A stretch of 64,000 bases of DNA from the NCBI RefSeq assembly GCF_000006405.1, contig NW_003210321.1, positions 463,929-527,928 on the forward strand, read 5' to 3'. Source of the DNA: Perkinsus marinus ATCC 50983 (taxonomy: Eukaryota; Perkinsozoa; Perkinsida; Perkinsidae). Within the stretch, counting starts at the first letter, position 1. Every line of letters begins with the position of its first letter. A program made the translations under genes and the position numbers. This document shows, piece by piece, positions 35,086 through 46,386 of the stretch. The notes under the pieces were generated by a model. That model worked only from the letters and a program-made list of their open reading frames with translations, was not told the origin of the DNA and did no database searches.

Positions 35086-36856
35086 ATACACATTCCCGGC
35101 CCGCCTCCGGACCTTGTAGTACGTCAGTGGTGTGACTGTGTCGCGTTTAGTGGTGTAATACCGAAACACACAACGTTGCTATTAAGCCAGGGAGAACGAA
35201 CGGTTTCAAGCAAAATTTGCGATACCAATGTGCATCAATTCTAACTGGTGAAACTATTGCACTCATTTTACAGGCAGCGAAAGTACATTGAACGTTCAGA
35301 TAGGACCGACAAAATTATCAGCTGCTTTGGATACCCGTGGAAAACGAGTTTTTCTCTTGTCTAGAATAATGTCGATTAGATACAGAGTTGCATAGACTTC
35401 ACTCGTCAGACATGCCACCACTCGAAGGCAATAGAGCAACTCCAGCTTTCAAGATAAAATAGATGTTTCAAAAAGTAATGACCAAGGAAGCCATCATAGA
35501 GTAGATGCATCGAAGTGTCCCTTGACCGCTTTGATTGCCGAAACTACACAAGCAACGGCATAGCACGATAATACGGCACTATATGCAGATTACCCGACCG
35601 CAGTAGCCCACGAGAGAGCTCAGCAGCTTGAAAATCGCACTTATAAAACACTAACAAGCATCAGTTAAAGTGTCGGAATATCAAGTCCTTACTGGTCGAT
35701 TGCATCGACCTAGGATAGTAAATATCATCAGAGCTCATCGTCCATTTCACCTCAGCTCTCATAATCCGGTGGGTCATTGCGTCACTGAAACAGCCAACGC
35801 CGAGGCGAAAGCACAGTGAGCTCAATCTCTAAAACTGCTACATCATCGGAGACGCATCAAACAAGATGTAACAATCTACGCAGCGAGAAACACAGATGTA
35901 AGTCGCTTCAGCTTCCTGAATACCTTCGTGTCGGCAACTCTTAGCACTACCTAGAACACTAGATGGTACCGGTAGCAACTCTAGAGAGCCTCAGGTATTC
36001 CAAGGAGTCAGACGTAGGACAAAAGTAGATAGAAGAGGTTTTCCTCACTATTTATCGGAGGGAAGTCAAGCTTTATCATCACTCTCGCTGTTCACATTAT
36101 CCCTCAGTGTGGTGCATGGCTTCGTTTTCCACATGTGTTCTTTTTCAGAACAGGTCTGTGTAAGAAGGTATAATCATCATAGGGAGTTTATTAGTTACAA
36201 GTATCAGACAGTACGAACACCTAGGGTGGTTTATCATCATCATAATCAGATGACACGCATGAATATGTAATCAATCATCATCCACAAAGACAGTATTAGT
36301 TTGTTCAGAGCAAAATCTACCGCACCAGCTGGACAAAATCGATCACTCAATCTATAGGCGAGCGCGACTCGCAAAGCTTAAAATCGCTTATAGATTGCGC
36401 TATCGTGAGGAAAGATTTGGTTTGCGATGTGTATCACCTGTTTCCCCTCGCTAAACCGTTTGAGTTGAGTTGAGTTGAGTTGAGTATCACCTGTTTGATT
36501 GCTGGTATGAATTTAGGCTGTCCCTCCTGAGCTGCACGATCAGTGTGCAAGACTCTCTCAATACAGCCGTAAAGCGTTGGAGGTACTCAACGTTCCGCTC
36601 TTCGGCTTATTGGAACACGACATTCCTTCGCACACTCTCAATGCCTAGGATTTGCGATGATGAAAGAATATCATTTGGCTTAATCTTTTCTGTCTACCGT
36701 TATCAACGGGACATGGAGACTACTTGATGACGAGACTGAGCAAGTACAACATACATATAGTTCTGTACATAAATTATGAATGCGAAGAGTAAATCCGCTA
36801 TAGTAGTTGGCCGTGGGGAAACATCAATTCTCAGAATGATAACTTTTTGGCAATCC
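35086..36856. other. Intergenic region without recognised genes
   Basis: No coding frame of convincing composition. It holds (TGAGT)5 at 36461-36485, a CATCAT run near 36233-36242, and an imperfect inverted repeat CAATCTATAGGCGA / TCGCTTATAGATTG near 36350-36396. Promoters of the LRR gene may lie at its right end. Confidence 0.5.
36461..36485. repeat. (TGAGT)5 microsatellite
   Basis: Five perfect TGAGT units in tandem. Confidence 0.95.
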
Positions 36857-37444
36857 AAACTAACAGGATGGGAAGTTGGGACCAGTGATTGGGTACGAAC
36901 GTTGATGTTCCCATCAGACGGTATATGATTAAAACTCTCGACGATATATCAATAATTCCGTAGAGATCTACAGGGTGATGCAATGCAAAATGGCTACCCT
37001 GGTAATTTCGAAACACGTATCAGTACAAACTACAGATAACATATTGAAGTTCTCGGCGAGACCTTTTTAATGGTACACTGTGAACGAGAAGCTCCTGGCA
37101 TACTGCTACGACCTAGACACGATGCCGTCGAGCCCCTACCCAAAGGAAGACTCTCACCGTGGTTTCCTCGGCATGCACCACCGCGCGGATATATATTCTT
37201 TTCTAAAGTCAATACAGCACTCGAGATAGCGAACGTCACGGTCGTGAATATGCCCCCAAGCTCTGTTGCTATCGCCCTCCCCGCAATCCATGTCGGGTGC
37301 AGTGTAGAGTCTACGAATTGAAACAGTATTCTCCGAGAATACTATTGCTTCAATGAGTGCTTCGCTCCGTCGGATTGTCGTTGCATGTTCTACAGTTTTG
37401 ATCACCACCGTAGTAGATTTTCCTCATCATCTTCTCCTCCTATC

Positions 37445-39077
37445 ATGCACACTGTACCCTCATGGGCATCAGCACTAGACGAGCCGTCCTCTCACACCGG
37501 CCCTTCCGACGGCGATTGCCTGCGTCGCATCCTACACCGACTAGAGTCGAACATACCTCAAGCCAGGAAGGTCGAGCTGGAGGATATCCCCAACCCTCCC
37601 TTGCCCCGACTCTGGCTCCGATGCCTGGGCCATGCCCTCACTCACAATACATGCTGTAGAACTCTGGTGCTTAGTGGATGTGGACTAGGTGACCAGGAGG
37701 TGAGTCGTATTCTACCGACATCGCAGTACTCGTTGCCAGACTATAGCCTGAGTTTAGATTTGCTCTCATTTGCGAGTCCAACTTCTCGGATCAAATTGTG
37801 GTCAAAAACACCGCGATAGATCATATCAGGCTCGATTGCTATGCACCCAGATGGGCCGTTGGTCGAGCCTCCGTCACTTCGCGTTAGATCACAACCATCT
37901 AACTTGCAAAGGAGTCCATGCCTTGTTCACTCAACTAGGCAAGGCCCCAATGACCGTAGGGTAACGATGTGGCCCTTCCCGCTGAAGACCCTTCCCCTCA
38001 GGGCCTCTCCCTCGAGACTTTCGATTTATCCTTCAACAGAATTGGTGACATCGGTGCGAGGAGAATAGCGTTGAGTCTCGTTCAACACAATAGCTCCATG
38101 GTGATACCCAAGTCACTCCACCAAGGCTTGCTATGTCGGTAGGGTCTTGGGGTGAGGGAACTGATCCTGAGGAGCAATAGGATAGGAGATTGGGGAGCTG
38201 GATGGCTCAGCTTGGTAAGCTGGGCAAGGGTTGGTGTGACCTAGAAGGAACTCGGGGATTTGCGAATGGAGTGGTACACCCACTAGACCATATTAGATAG
38301 GCGAAAACTTATTATTTTCTCTTGGCAAGATCTTACTAGGGAGAGGGAGAGGCTCATCAGTGTGGAAGGTGTTGGTAGGTAGTGAGGAACTCAGGAGTTG
38401 CCGGTTGCTCGCTGCAGCTACTCGACGTGTCCAAGTGAGGACAGATGATCAGCCTGCCGGGTTCGAACATGGGTTGTTCCTATGTTAAACGCCCAGCTAA
38501 CTCGCCAATCAAAGCTGCCGTTAGGAACCTCGATATTACACTGAGTGGGGGTCTAGCCGAGCTCAGCATGGCCTGTCGACAAGCCAAGCAGACGTTGGAG
38601 CTCGATGGTGTGGTGAGTCTAGTCCTCAGACTTGGAGGCCGATGCCCTCACAGGTCGTTGCAGTTGGTTCGGGGGGCCTCACTCTGAAGGTCTCTTTAGA
38701 GCGCCCTAGGTTGGATTCATCCAGCCAACTCCCCAATACGAAAGATACTTCCGTGAAGGTCCTCAAGAAATCGCCCTCTCGGGGACTCATCGGCCAGTCG
38801 GAAGAACGTGGGTTCGGGGCGAGCCTTTTCCCATAGGCTTTGTAACTCTCTGTGGTGAAGTCATTGGTGATGGTAGACTCGGAGCTGGTCCGCACTCTTC
38901 ACATTTTCAAGCCTTCACATGTTGCTGCCCACTCACGGCCCCTCCCAGCATCGACAGGTATTCTCCTCGTCCCTCACTCCCCCCGCAGAGAGGTCTCAGG
39001 TGGTCCCCACAAGAACCCAAGTCGGAGGCCGCAGTCAGGTGCTCACCACCAACCGCAACGATATTAATGATCGCTAG
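37445..39077 (+). CDS. Leucine-rich-repeat protein (copy 1, multi-exon)
   Basis: Ribonuclease-inhibitor-type LRRs. ATG 37445 starts MHTVPSWASALDEPSSHTGP (an in-frame ATG 60 nt earlier is possible). Repeats are visible across exons: LGHALTHNTCCRTLVLSGCG then LGDQEVSRIL; LRHFALDHNHLTCKGVHALF; FDLSFNRIGDIGARRIALSL with VQHNSSMV; and VRELILRSNRIGDWGAGWLS. Later exons (LDITLSGGLAELSMACRQA) diverge into a Ser/Pro-rich tail ending RNDINDR with TAG at about 39075-39077. LRRs of this type bind proteins; no catalytic domain is seen. Introns are short and only partly resolved. It is duplicated at 42688. Confidence 0.65.
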
Positions 39078-39355
39078 TCGTCCTCTTGGTAGCGCCTCTA
39101 GCCTCGACACGTGCGAAGGCCGATGGTAAGGAACATGAACTAGAGGTAACTTGATAATGAGAGCATCATCATCATCATGGTCTCCGTGGCCCCTCGACGT
39201 GACACTGCCTTGAGTTTAAGAGTCTCCAATGAGCGCTCCCTCGCAGCTCTCGTTTTTGTTTTCTTGTTTGACGTCCTACGCCTAGGTAGGCAGCCTTGCA
39301 TTGGTCAGCGAGAAATAGTGGAGTTTCACTCTAGTGAGAAATATATTTCACGACT

Positions 39356-39455
39356 NNNNNNNNNNNNNNNNNNNNNNNNNNNNNNNNNNNNNNNNNNNNN
39401 NNNNNNNNNNNNNNNNNNNNNNNNNNNNNNNNNNNNNNNNNNNNNNNNNNNNNNN
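39356..39455. other. Assembly gap (100 N)
   Basis: The placeholder lies in unit 1. In the second unit the matching interval between CACGACT and CAATGGCCC is 44623-44838, i.e. 216 nt, so the true missing length is probably about 216 nt and includes the MED7 start codon. Confidence 0.95.
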
Positions 39456-40826
39456 CAATGGCCCAAGCCTCCCAGCCCTGATGATATCAGCAAGCTTACC
39501 AATGATAAGGGAATGTACATGATGTTGGGTGGGCACTCTCTCAGCAGCATTGGTCGTAGCGTTATGCTATGGTCCTTAGGTAGAGTTATGGAGAACTGTA
39601 GGAACCCCGCAGTGAAGATTATCATGCCCGACATAGACAGCGACCTACTACGGTAAGCAACCTCCGATCAGGGAATTATCCACAAACCTATGATGTTCCC
39701 GGGAGGACTCGTTTTGAATCTTCCACATGGTCAGGAACACATTCTTCAATCAGTTTCCCATGTAGATCTCACATTAGGAACGTCTTCCTCATTTGTATCA
39801 AACCCTGGGGACGTTATCTCTTGAAACTAAATAGGTCCCTGCGCCCGATATCTTCCCGAGTTACCGTATTAGGTACGATCCTTCGTCGACGAGCCTCAAA
39901 CGTGAGATGGGAAAACTGGTTGAGGAGCTGCCTGAAGCCATAGGAAACGTCGTCAATGGCATGTCTACTGACCCAGCTACTGCGAGGTTGGTACTACCAC
40001 TAGGAGCCTACACTAGATGCACTGGTCTTGTGATAGGGATGGTCTTCGACAGTTTGAAACGTTGGTGAAGAGCATGTATCACGGCTTGGAGATCCTGCGG
40101 GAACACGAGGCCAAGAGGCTAGCGCTGCAGTTGGCTCGAGAGCAAGTGGATGACCTTGTGTAAGTGCTGGTTTATGCTTAGTACTAGTGAAGGAACGAAA
40201 TCACTCGGGAATATACTACTAGCATTTCTCTTGTAACATTGGAGGCCGCTACGACTTGATGATACCTAGTAGCGTCGTTGACTGTCTCTTGAGAGTTCCA
40301 GTGCGTCGAGTCCATTTCGTTTCATTGGAGTTTCACCCGTTTTATGGGAAGTGGCGGAAAACTCGGTAATGAACGCGATATTCGCGGTGATACGCAGTGG
40401 TCGTGAAATGTATTTCTCACTAGCGTTTTTCATATCACTAGGGTGAAACTCCATTGTAGTGGCATGGTGACTATCAAAGGCAGTGTTGGAAGATATGCTC
40501 AACTACATGTGTTGGTGACAATATGAAAATCCCGGGAAATTCTTGGTGGTTTCTGTACAACTCTACTCTAACTCGTATATAAACGCTAAAATCAGTGAGA
40601 AAACTTCTGAGCTCGAACATATATTCCTCCAACACTTATTAAAGGATGTTGCAGGTCAACGCTCGGAGATATGAGAGCTGCAACCGAAGCAGCGAAAGAG
40701 GTCTTGGGTCCCGAGGAGAATGACCATCAGCAGTCAGCGGCTGCCATTGATGAGATAGTGTCCGTTAAGACAGAAGGCTTAAGTACTGTTGAAGACCGTA
40801 GTCCAAAACGGAGGAAGAAACGGTGA
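39456..40826 (+). CDS. MED7: MED7 homologue (copy 1, 5' end lost in gap)
   Basis: Same gene as at 44743-46245. Visible parts: WPKPPSPDDISKLTNDKGMY and GRVMENCRNPAVKIIMPDID before the first intron, REMGKLVEELPEAIGNVVNG, SMYHGLEILREHEAKRLALQ and the nuclear-localisation-like end SPKRRKKR before TGA 40824-40826. The last intron carries a MITE (40481-40637) and a second inverted-repeat element (40327-40452). The start codon and proline-rich N-terminus fall in the gap. Confidence 0.72.
40327..40452 (+). repeat. Inverted-repeat element (GGAGTTTCACCC ends), copy 1
   Basis: Ends are GGAGTTTCACCC and GGGTGAAACTCC, exact inverted repeats. About 126 bp, in the MED7 copy-1 intron. Related copies at 45719-45843 and, in opposite orientation, 44587-44671. 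Confidence 0.85.
40481..40637 (+). repeat. hAT-like MITE, copy 5 (with near-perfect target duplication)
   Basis: CAGTGTTGGAAGATATGCTC to TATTCCTCCAACACTT. Flanks ATCAAAGG (40473-40480) and ATTAAAGG (40638-40645) agree in 7 of 8 bases. It sits in the last intron of MED7 copy 1, whose acceptor follows the right flank. Confidence 0.88.
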
Positions 40827-41209
40827 TTGCTTTTACCACTCTTTTGCCGAATCTTATTGCGTTGTCACAGCTCTTGAGAGAGTAGTGCCCTCAGCTTGAG
40901 TCGGCACAGATAGGAAGCGTGAGAACTCGATTTACTTGGGGTGTATAAAGACTATATTGTCGAGTCTATGGTTGCCCCTACCAGTAGGCAGTATCGAGAA
41001 TATAAACCCAGCCTGGCAGAGCAAACACGTCGTAGTGATGGTCTTTCGTGAACTGCTCTCAATGTACCTACTTAGGTGCCGGGCCCAGCTCGCAGAATGG
41101 ATACGTTGCTCCAGCTTCGGCCCCCGAAGCTCTGAGTGCGATGAGGCTCTTAGTGTTGCCACAGGGTGGATCGTCGGAGGTCTCTGGTGTTGATGGTGAG
41201 GGTCGTGGT

Positions 41210-41377
41210 CAGTGTTGGAGGAATAGATGTTCGCTTTCCTCAGTTATTATGGAAATTCGCATACGAAGTCGGGTAGTAGTACACAAAAAGCAAAAAAGAA
41301 TTTCCCGAAATTTCCTCAAAAATTTCACTTTGTCAACAACACATGTACCTGGTCATGTGCATATTTTCCCACACTAG
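41210..41377 (-). repeat. hAT-like MITE, copy 6
   Basis: Runs from CAGTGTTGGAGGAATAGATG to GCATATTTTCCCACACTA in inverse orientation. Flanks GTCGTGGT and GTAGTGGC agree in 6 of 8 bases. In an intron of the truncated coiled-coil gene. Confidence 0.82.
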
Positions 41378-41446
41378 TAGTGGCACTCCGATACGACTGT
41401 GTTCGGTCAGGCCTCACACCTAATGTGGTGTCACGGAGGTCGGCAG

Positions 41447-41448
<2 letters not shown>

Positions 41449-41477
<29 letters not shown>
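41449..41477 (+). repeat. (CAT)n tract encoding polyhistidine
   Basis: About ten CAT/CAC codons in an exon of the truncated coiled-coil gene. The matching site in the second unit (46866-46876) has three. Confidence 0.9.
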
Positions 41478-42687
41478 CCTCGAGGATCTGAGGAGGCGTA
41501 TGAGATTGATGAAGGAAAGGCTTCATCGACTATCCTCAGGTGAAGTCCATTAGGCTTGTACAGTATTGGACTTTAAACGGACTACTATACCTTGCAGTGA
41601 GAGTGAGCGTATGGCCTTCCTCACTCCACTGCTAGTTACGTATGGGGATTACATAACCTTGAATGTACCTGTGTGGGCGGAGATATCGGCGGTCGTACTT
41701 AGTATGTAGTGGGAAGAAAAGTCAATCGTCATGAGAGGCCTCTTGGGAGTGTTGCAATAGTATTGCCGGTAAACGACTTGACTCAGGTGGTAGCACACCA
41801 GTGAGTTCCCTTAGCCAAGACGGTAGCACTCGACTGGATGGTGAGTCCTCGACACACTGAGAGGTCCCTTCCCTGGTGGTGATGTCCTATGTTCAGATCA
41901 TCGAGAAGATGCTTGGAAATCTCTCGCCCTTACGACGGCGTATCCAATGCCTGATCATTGCGGTTACAAGCTACCACCAACCTCCAACTACGAGGGTCAG
42001 CTACTCAGACCAGCCTTGGCACGAACATGTGGTATTTTAGGCAACCATAGAGCACTTCAACGGTCACGATACCAGACGAGCCAGGATCGTTATGAGAGCA
42101 CTGCTCATCCAAACTAACAGGATGGGAAGTTGGGACCAGTGATTGGGTACGAACGTTTGTTCCCATCAGATTAGTGATTAAAACTCTCGACGATATATCA
42201 ATAATTCCGTTAGATCTACAGGGTGATGCAATGCAAATATGGCTACCCTGGTAATTTCGAAACACGTATCAGTACAAACTACAGATAACATCTTGAAGTT
42301 CTCGGCGAGATCTTTTTAATGGGACACTGTGAAGCTCCTGGCATACTACTACGACCTAGACACGACATCGTCGAACCCCTACCCAAAGGAAGACTCTCAC
42401 CGTGGTTTCCTCGGCATGCACCACCGCGCGGATATATATTCTTTTCTAAAGTCAATACAGCACTCGAGATAGCGAACGTCACGGTCGTGAATATGCCCCC
42501 AAGCTCTGTTGCTATCGCCCTCCCCGCAATCCATGTCGGGTGCAGTGTAGAGTCTACGAATTGAAACAGTATTCTCCAAGAATACTATTGCTTCAATGAG
42601 TGCTTCGCTCCGTCGGATTGTCGTTGCATGTTCCACAATTTTCATCACCACCGTAGTAGATTTTCCTCATCATCTTCTCTTCCTATC

Positions 42688-44344
42688 ATGCACACTGTAC
42701 CCTCATGGGCATCAGCACTAGACGAGCCGTCCTCTCACACCGGCCCTTCCGATGGCGATTACCTGCGTCGCATCCTACACCGACTAGAGTCGAACATACC
42801 TCAAGCTAGGAAGGTTGAGCTGAGGGATATCCCCAACCCTCCCTTGCCCCCAGTCTGGCTCCGATGCCTGGGCAATGCCCTCACACACAATACATGCTGT
42901 AGAACTCTGGTGCTTAGTGGATGTGGACTAGGTGATCAGGAGGTGAGTCGTATTCTACCGACATCGCAGTACTCGTTGCCAGACTATTGCCTGAGTTTGG
43001 ATTTGCTCTCATTTTGCGAGTCCAACTTCTCGGATCAAATTGTGGTCAAAAGCACCGCGATAGATCATATCAGGCTCGATTGCTATGCACCCAGATGGGC
43101 CGTTGGTCGAGCCTCCGTCACTTCGCGTTAGATCACAACCATCTAACTTGCAAAGGAGTCCATGCCTTGTTCACTCAACTAGGCAAGGCCCCAATGACTG
43201 TAGGGTAACGATGGGGCCCTTCCCGCTGGAGGCCCTTCCCCTCAGGGCCTCTCCCTCGAGACTTTTGATTTATCCTTCAACAGAATTGGTGACATCGGTG
43301 CGAGGAGAATAGCGTTGAGTCTCGTTCAACACAATAGCTCCATGGTGATACTCAAGTCACTCCACCAAGGCTTGCTATGTCGGTAGGGTCTTGGGGTGAG
43401 GGAACTGATCCTGAGGGGTAATAGGATAGGAGATTGGGGGGCTGGATGGCTCAGCTTGGTAAGCTGGGCAAGGGTTGGTGTGACCTAGTAGGAACTCGGG
43501 GATTTGCGAATGGAGTGGTACACCCACTGGACCATATTAGATAGGCGAAAACTTATTATTTTCTCTTGGCAAGATCTTACTAGGAGCTTCATAGGTTGAA
43601 GTCTTCAGGGAGAGGCTCATCAGTGTGGAAGGTGTTGGTAGGTAGTGAGGAACTCAGGAGTTGCCGGTTGCTCGCTGCAGCTACTCGACGTGTCCAAGTG
43701 AGGACAGATGATCAGCCTGCCGGGTTCGAACATGGGTTGTTCCTATGTTAAACGCCCAGCTAACTCGCCAATCAAAGCTGCCGTTAGGAACCTCGATATT
43801 ACACTGAGTGGGGGTCTAGCCGAGCTCAGCATGGCCTGTCGACAAGCCAAGCAGACGTTGGAGCTCGATGGTGTGGTGAGTCTAGTCCTCAGACTTGGTT
43901 GCCGATGCCCTCACAGGTCGTTGCAGTTGGCTCGGGGGGCCTCACTCTGAAGGTCTCTCTAGAGCGCCCTAGGTTGGATTCATCCAGCCAACTCCCCAAT
44001 ACGAAAGATACTCCCGTGAAGATCCTAAAGAAATCGCCCTCTCGGGGACTCATTGGCCAGTCGGAAGAACGTGAGTTCGGGGCGAGCCTCTCCCCATAGG
44101 CTTGGTAACTCTCTGTGGTGAAGTCATTGGTGATGGTAGACTCGGAGCTGGTCCAAACCCTTCACATTTTCAAGCCTTCACATGTTGCTGCCCATCCACG
44201 GCCCCTCCCAGCATCGACAGGTATCCTCCTCCTCGTCCCTCACTCCTCCCCGCAGAGAGGTCTCAGGTGGTCCCCACAAGAACCCAAGTCGCAGGCCGCA
44301 GTCAGGTGCTCCCCACCAACCGCAACGATATTAATGATCGCTAG
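42688..44344 (+). CDS. Leucine-rich-repeat protein (copy 2, multi-exon)
   Basis: Near-identical to the gene at 37445-39077, with the same LRR exons and the same end (RNDINDR, TAG 44342-44344). Amino-acid differences are few, e.g. VELRDIPNPPLPPVW here against VELEDIPNPPLPRLW. A start 60 nt earlier at 42628 is possible. It may be a recent paralogue or an allele misplaced by assembly. Confidence 0.65.
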
Positions 44345-44586
44345 TCGTCCTCTTCGTAGCGCCTCTAGCCTCGACACGTGCGAAGGCCGATGGTAATGAA
44401 CATGAACTAGAGGTAACTTGATAATGAGAGCATCATCATCATCATGGTCTCCATGGTCCCTGGACGTGACACTGCCTTGAGTTTAAGAGTCTCCAATGAG
44501 CGCTCCCTCGCAGCTCTCGTTTTTGTTTCCTTGTTTGACGTCCTACGCCTAGGTAGACAGCCTTGCATTGGTCAGCGAGAAATAGT

Positions 44587-44671
44587 GGAGTTTCACTCTA
44601 GTGAGAAATATATTTCACGACTACTGCATATCACCGCGAATATCGAGTTTTTCACGTAAAACGGGTGACAC
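44587..44671 (-). repeat. Inverted-repeat element (GGAGTTTCAC ends), copy 2
   Basis: GGAGTTTCACTCTAGTGAGA at the left and AAAACGGGTGACAC at the right, with GATATTCGCGGTGATATGC-like core in inverse orientation to the copies at 40327 and 45719. It lies just upstream of MED7 copy 2; the matching piece in unit 1 (39318-39355) runs into the gap. Confidence 0.7.
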
Positions 44672-44742
44672 TGAGATGATAACGAACAACAATGATAATA
44701 CATTTATTAATGTAGTAGATTCCCCGTTTTTGGTGGTATTCC

Positions 44743-46245
44743 ATGCCGACGCCAGTAGCAGACGGTAAGGACCCGTCAGCTATTCTGTGGCCACCCCCAC
44801 CGCCGCATTACAAGCTCTTCCAGCCTGGTAAGGAGGACCAATGGCCCAAGCCTCCCAGTCCTGATGATATCAGCAAGCTTACCAATGATAAGGGAATGTA
44901 CATGATGTTGGGTGGGCACTCTCTCAGCAGCATTGGTCGTAGCGTTATGCTATGGTCCTTAGGTAGAGTTATGGAGAACTGTAGGAACCCCGCAGTGAAG
45001 ATTATCATGCCCGACATAGACAGCGACCTACTACGGTAAGCAACCTCCGATCAGGGAATTATCCACAAACCTATGATGTTCCCGGGGGAGGGAACTCGTT
45101 TTGAATCTTCCACATGGCTAGGAACACATTCTTCAATCAGTTTCTTATGTAGATCTCACATTAGGAACATTTTCCTCAATTTTATCAATTTCTTGGGACG
45201 TTGTATCTTAAAACTGAATTGATCCCTGCGCCCGATATCTTCCCGAGTGAGTTGCCGTATCAGGTACGATCCTTCATCGACGAGTCTCAAACGTGAGATG
45301 GGAAAACTGGTTGAGGAGCTGCCTGAAGCCATAGGGAACGTCGTCAATGGCATGTCTACTGACCCAGCTACTGCGAGGTTGGTACTTCCACTAGGGGCCT
45401 TCACTAGATGCGCAGGCCTTGTGGTAGGGATGGTCTTCGACAGTTTGAAACGTTGGTGAAGAGCATGTACCACGGCTTGGAGATCCTACGGGAACACGAG
45501 GCCAAGAGGCTAGCGCTGCAGTTGGCTCGGGAGCAAGTGGATGACCTTGTGTAGGTGCTGGTTTATGCTTAGTACTACTGAAGGAACGAAATCACTCGGG
45601 ATTACACTACTCGCATTTCTCTCGCCACATTGGAGGCCGCTACGATTTGATGATATCTAGTAGCGTCGTTGACTGTCTCTTGAGAGTCCCAAGGCGTCCA
45701 GTCTATTTCGTTTTATTAGAGTTTCACCCGTTTTACGTCAAGTGGCGTAAAACTCGGTGAAAAACGCGATATTCGCGGTGATATGCAGTAGTCGTGGAAT
45801 ATATTTTTCACTAGCGTTTTTCATATCACTAGGGTGAAACTCCATTGTAGTGGCATGGTGACTATCAAAGGCAGTGTTGGAAGATATGCTCAACTACATG
45901 TGTTGGTGACAATATGAAAATTCCGGGAAAATTTGGGGGAATTTTCGTTGGTTTCTGTACACCTCTACCCTAACTCGTATATAAACGCCTATAATCAGTG
46001 AGAAAACTCCTGAGCTCAGTTGGGGAAAGCGAACATATACTCCTCCTCTAACATTTATTAAAGAATGTTGCAGGTCAACGCTCGGAGATATGAGAGCTGC
46101 AACCGGAGCAGCGAAAGAGGTCTTGGGTCCCGAGGAGAATGACCATCAGCAGTCAGTGGCTGCCATTGATGAGATAGTGTCCGTTAAGACAGAAGGCTTA
46201 AGTACTGTTGAAGACCGTAGTCCAAAACGGAGGAAGAAACGATGA
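44743..46245 (+). CDS. MED7: MED7, Mediator middle-module subunit (copy 2, complete)
   Basis: MED7 is a small coiled-coil subunit of the Mediator middle module, paired with MED21, linking activators to RNA polymerase II. ATG 44743 starts MPTPVADGKDPSAILWPPPP; the stretch WPPPPPHYKLF is the family's N-terminal signature (.PPPP.YYKLF). The first exon ends after MPDIDSDLLR. Later exons encode REMGKLVEELPEAIGNVVNG and SMYHGLEILREHEAKRLALQ, which fits MED7's INMHHLLNEYRPHQARETL helix. Splicing across the MITE-containing intron gives DDLVSTLGDMRAATGAAKEV and a basic end SPKRRKKR, with TGA at 46243-46245. Total length is close to the usual 200-250 residues. Exon 2 limits near 45200-45300 are uncertain. 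Confidence 0.82.
45719..45843 (+). repeat. Inverted-repeat element (GGAGTTTCACCC ends), copy 3
   Basis: Left end GAGTTTCACCC, right end GGGTGAAACTCC; same position in MED7 as the copy at 40327, so it predates the duplication. Confidence 0.85.
45872..46056 (+). repeat. hAT-like MITE, copy 7
   Basis: Orthologous to copy 5 and fuller, with CTCCTGAGCTCAGTTGGGG retained. Flanks ATCAAAGG and ATTAAAGA. In the last intron of MED7 copy 2. Confidence 0.88.
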
Positions 46246-46386
46246 TTGCTTTTACCACTCTTTTGCCGAATCTTATTGCGTTGTCACAGCTCTTGAGAGA
46301 GTAGTGCCCTCAGCTCTAGTCGGCACAGATAGAAAGCGTGAGAACTCGATTTACTTGGGGTGTATAAAGACTATATTGTCGAGTCT

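Larger units (their letters stand above)
36857..42106. repeat. Tandem segmental duplication, unit 1
   Basis: About 5.25 kb, nearly the same as 42111-47504. It starts at CCAAACTAACAGGATGGG, which is repeated at 42111, and ends at GTTATGAGAGCACTGC, which recurs at about 47489-47504. The unit holds an LRR gene, MED7 with an assembly gap, two MITEs and a truncated coiled-coil gene. Differences are scattered substitutions and small indels, judged at a few per cent by eye. Confidence 0.95.
40968..42106 (+). pseudogene. Coiled-coil protein gene, copy 1, truncated by the duplication junction
   Basis: Starts MVAPTSRQYREYKPSLAEQT as in the complete copy at 46387. Next come SQNGYVAPASAPEALSAMRL, an intron with a MITE, and RRSADHHHHHHHHHHLEDLR, where the second copy has only three histidines. 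At 41706 the copy has TATGTAG where the other has TATGCAG, losing a possible splice acceptor or adding a stop. The sequence breaks off at the junction about 42106, before the long 3' exon of the complete copy, so it cannot encode the full protein. Confidence 0.7.

Noticed and set aside
41440-41480. CRISPR-like or minisatellite array
   Set aside because: It is a simple CAT codon tract within an exon; there are no spacers or repeats of 23-40 nt anywhere in the window.
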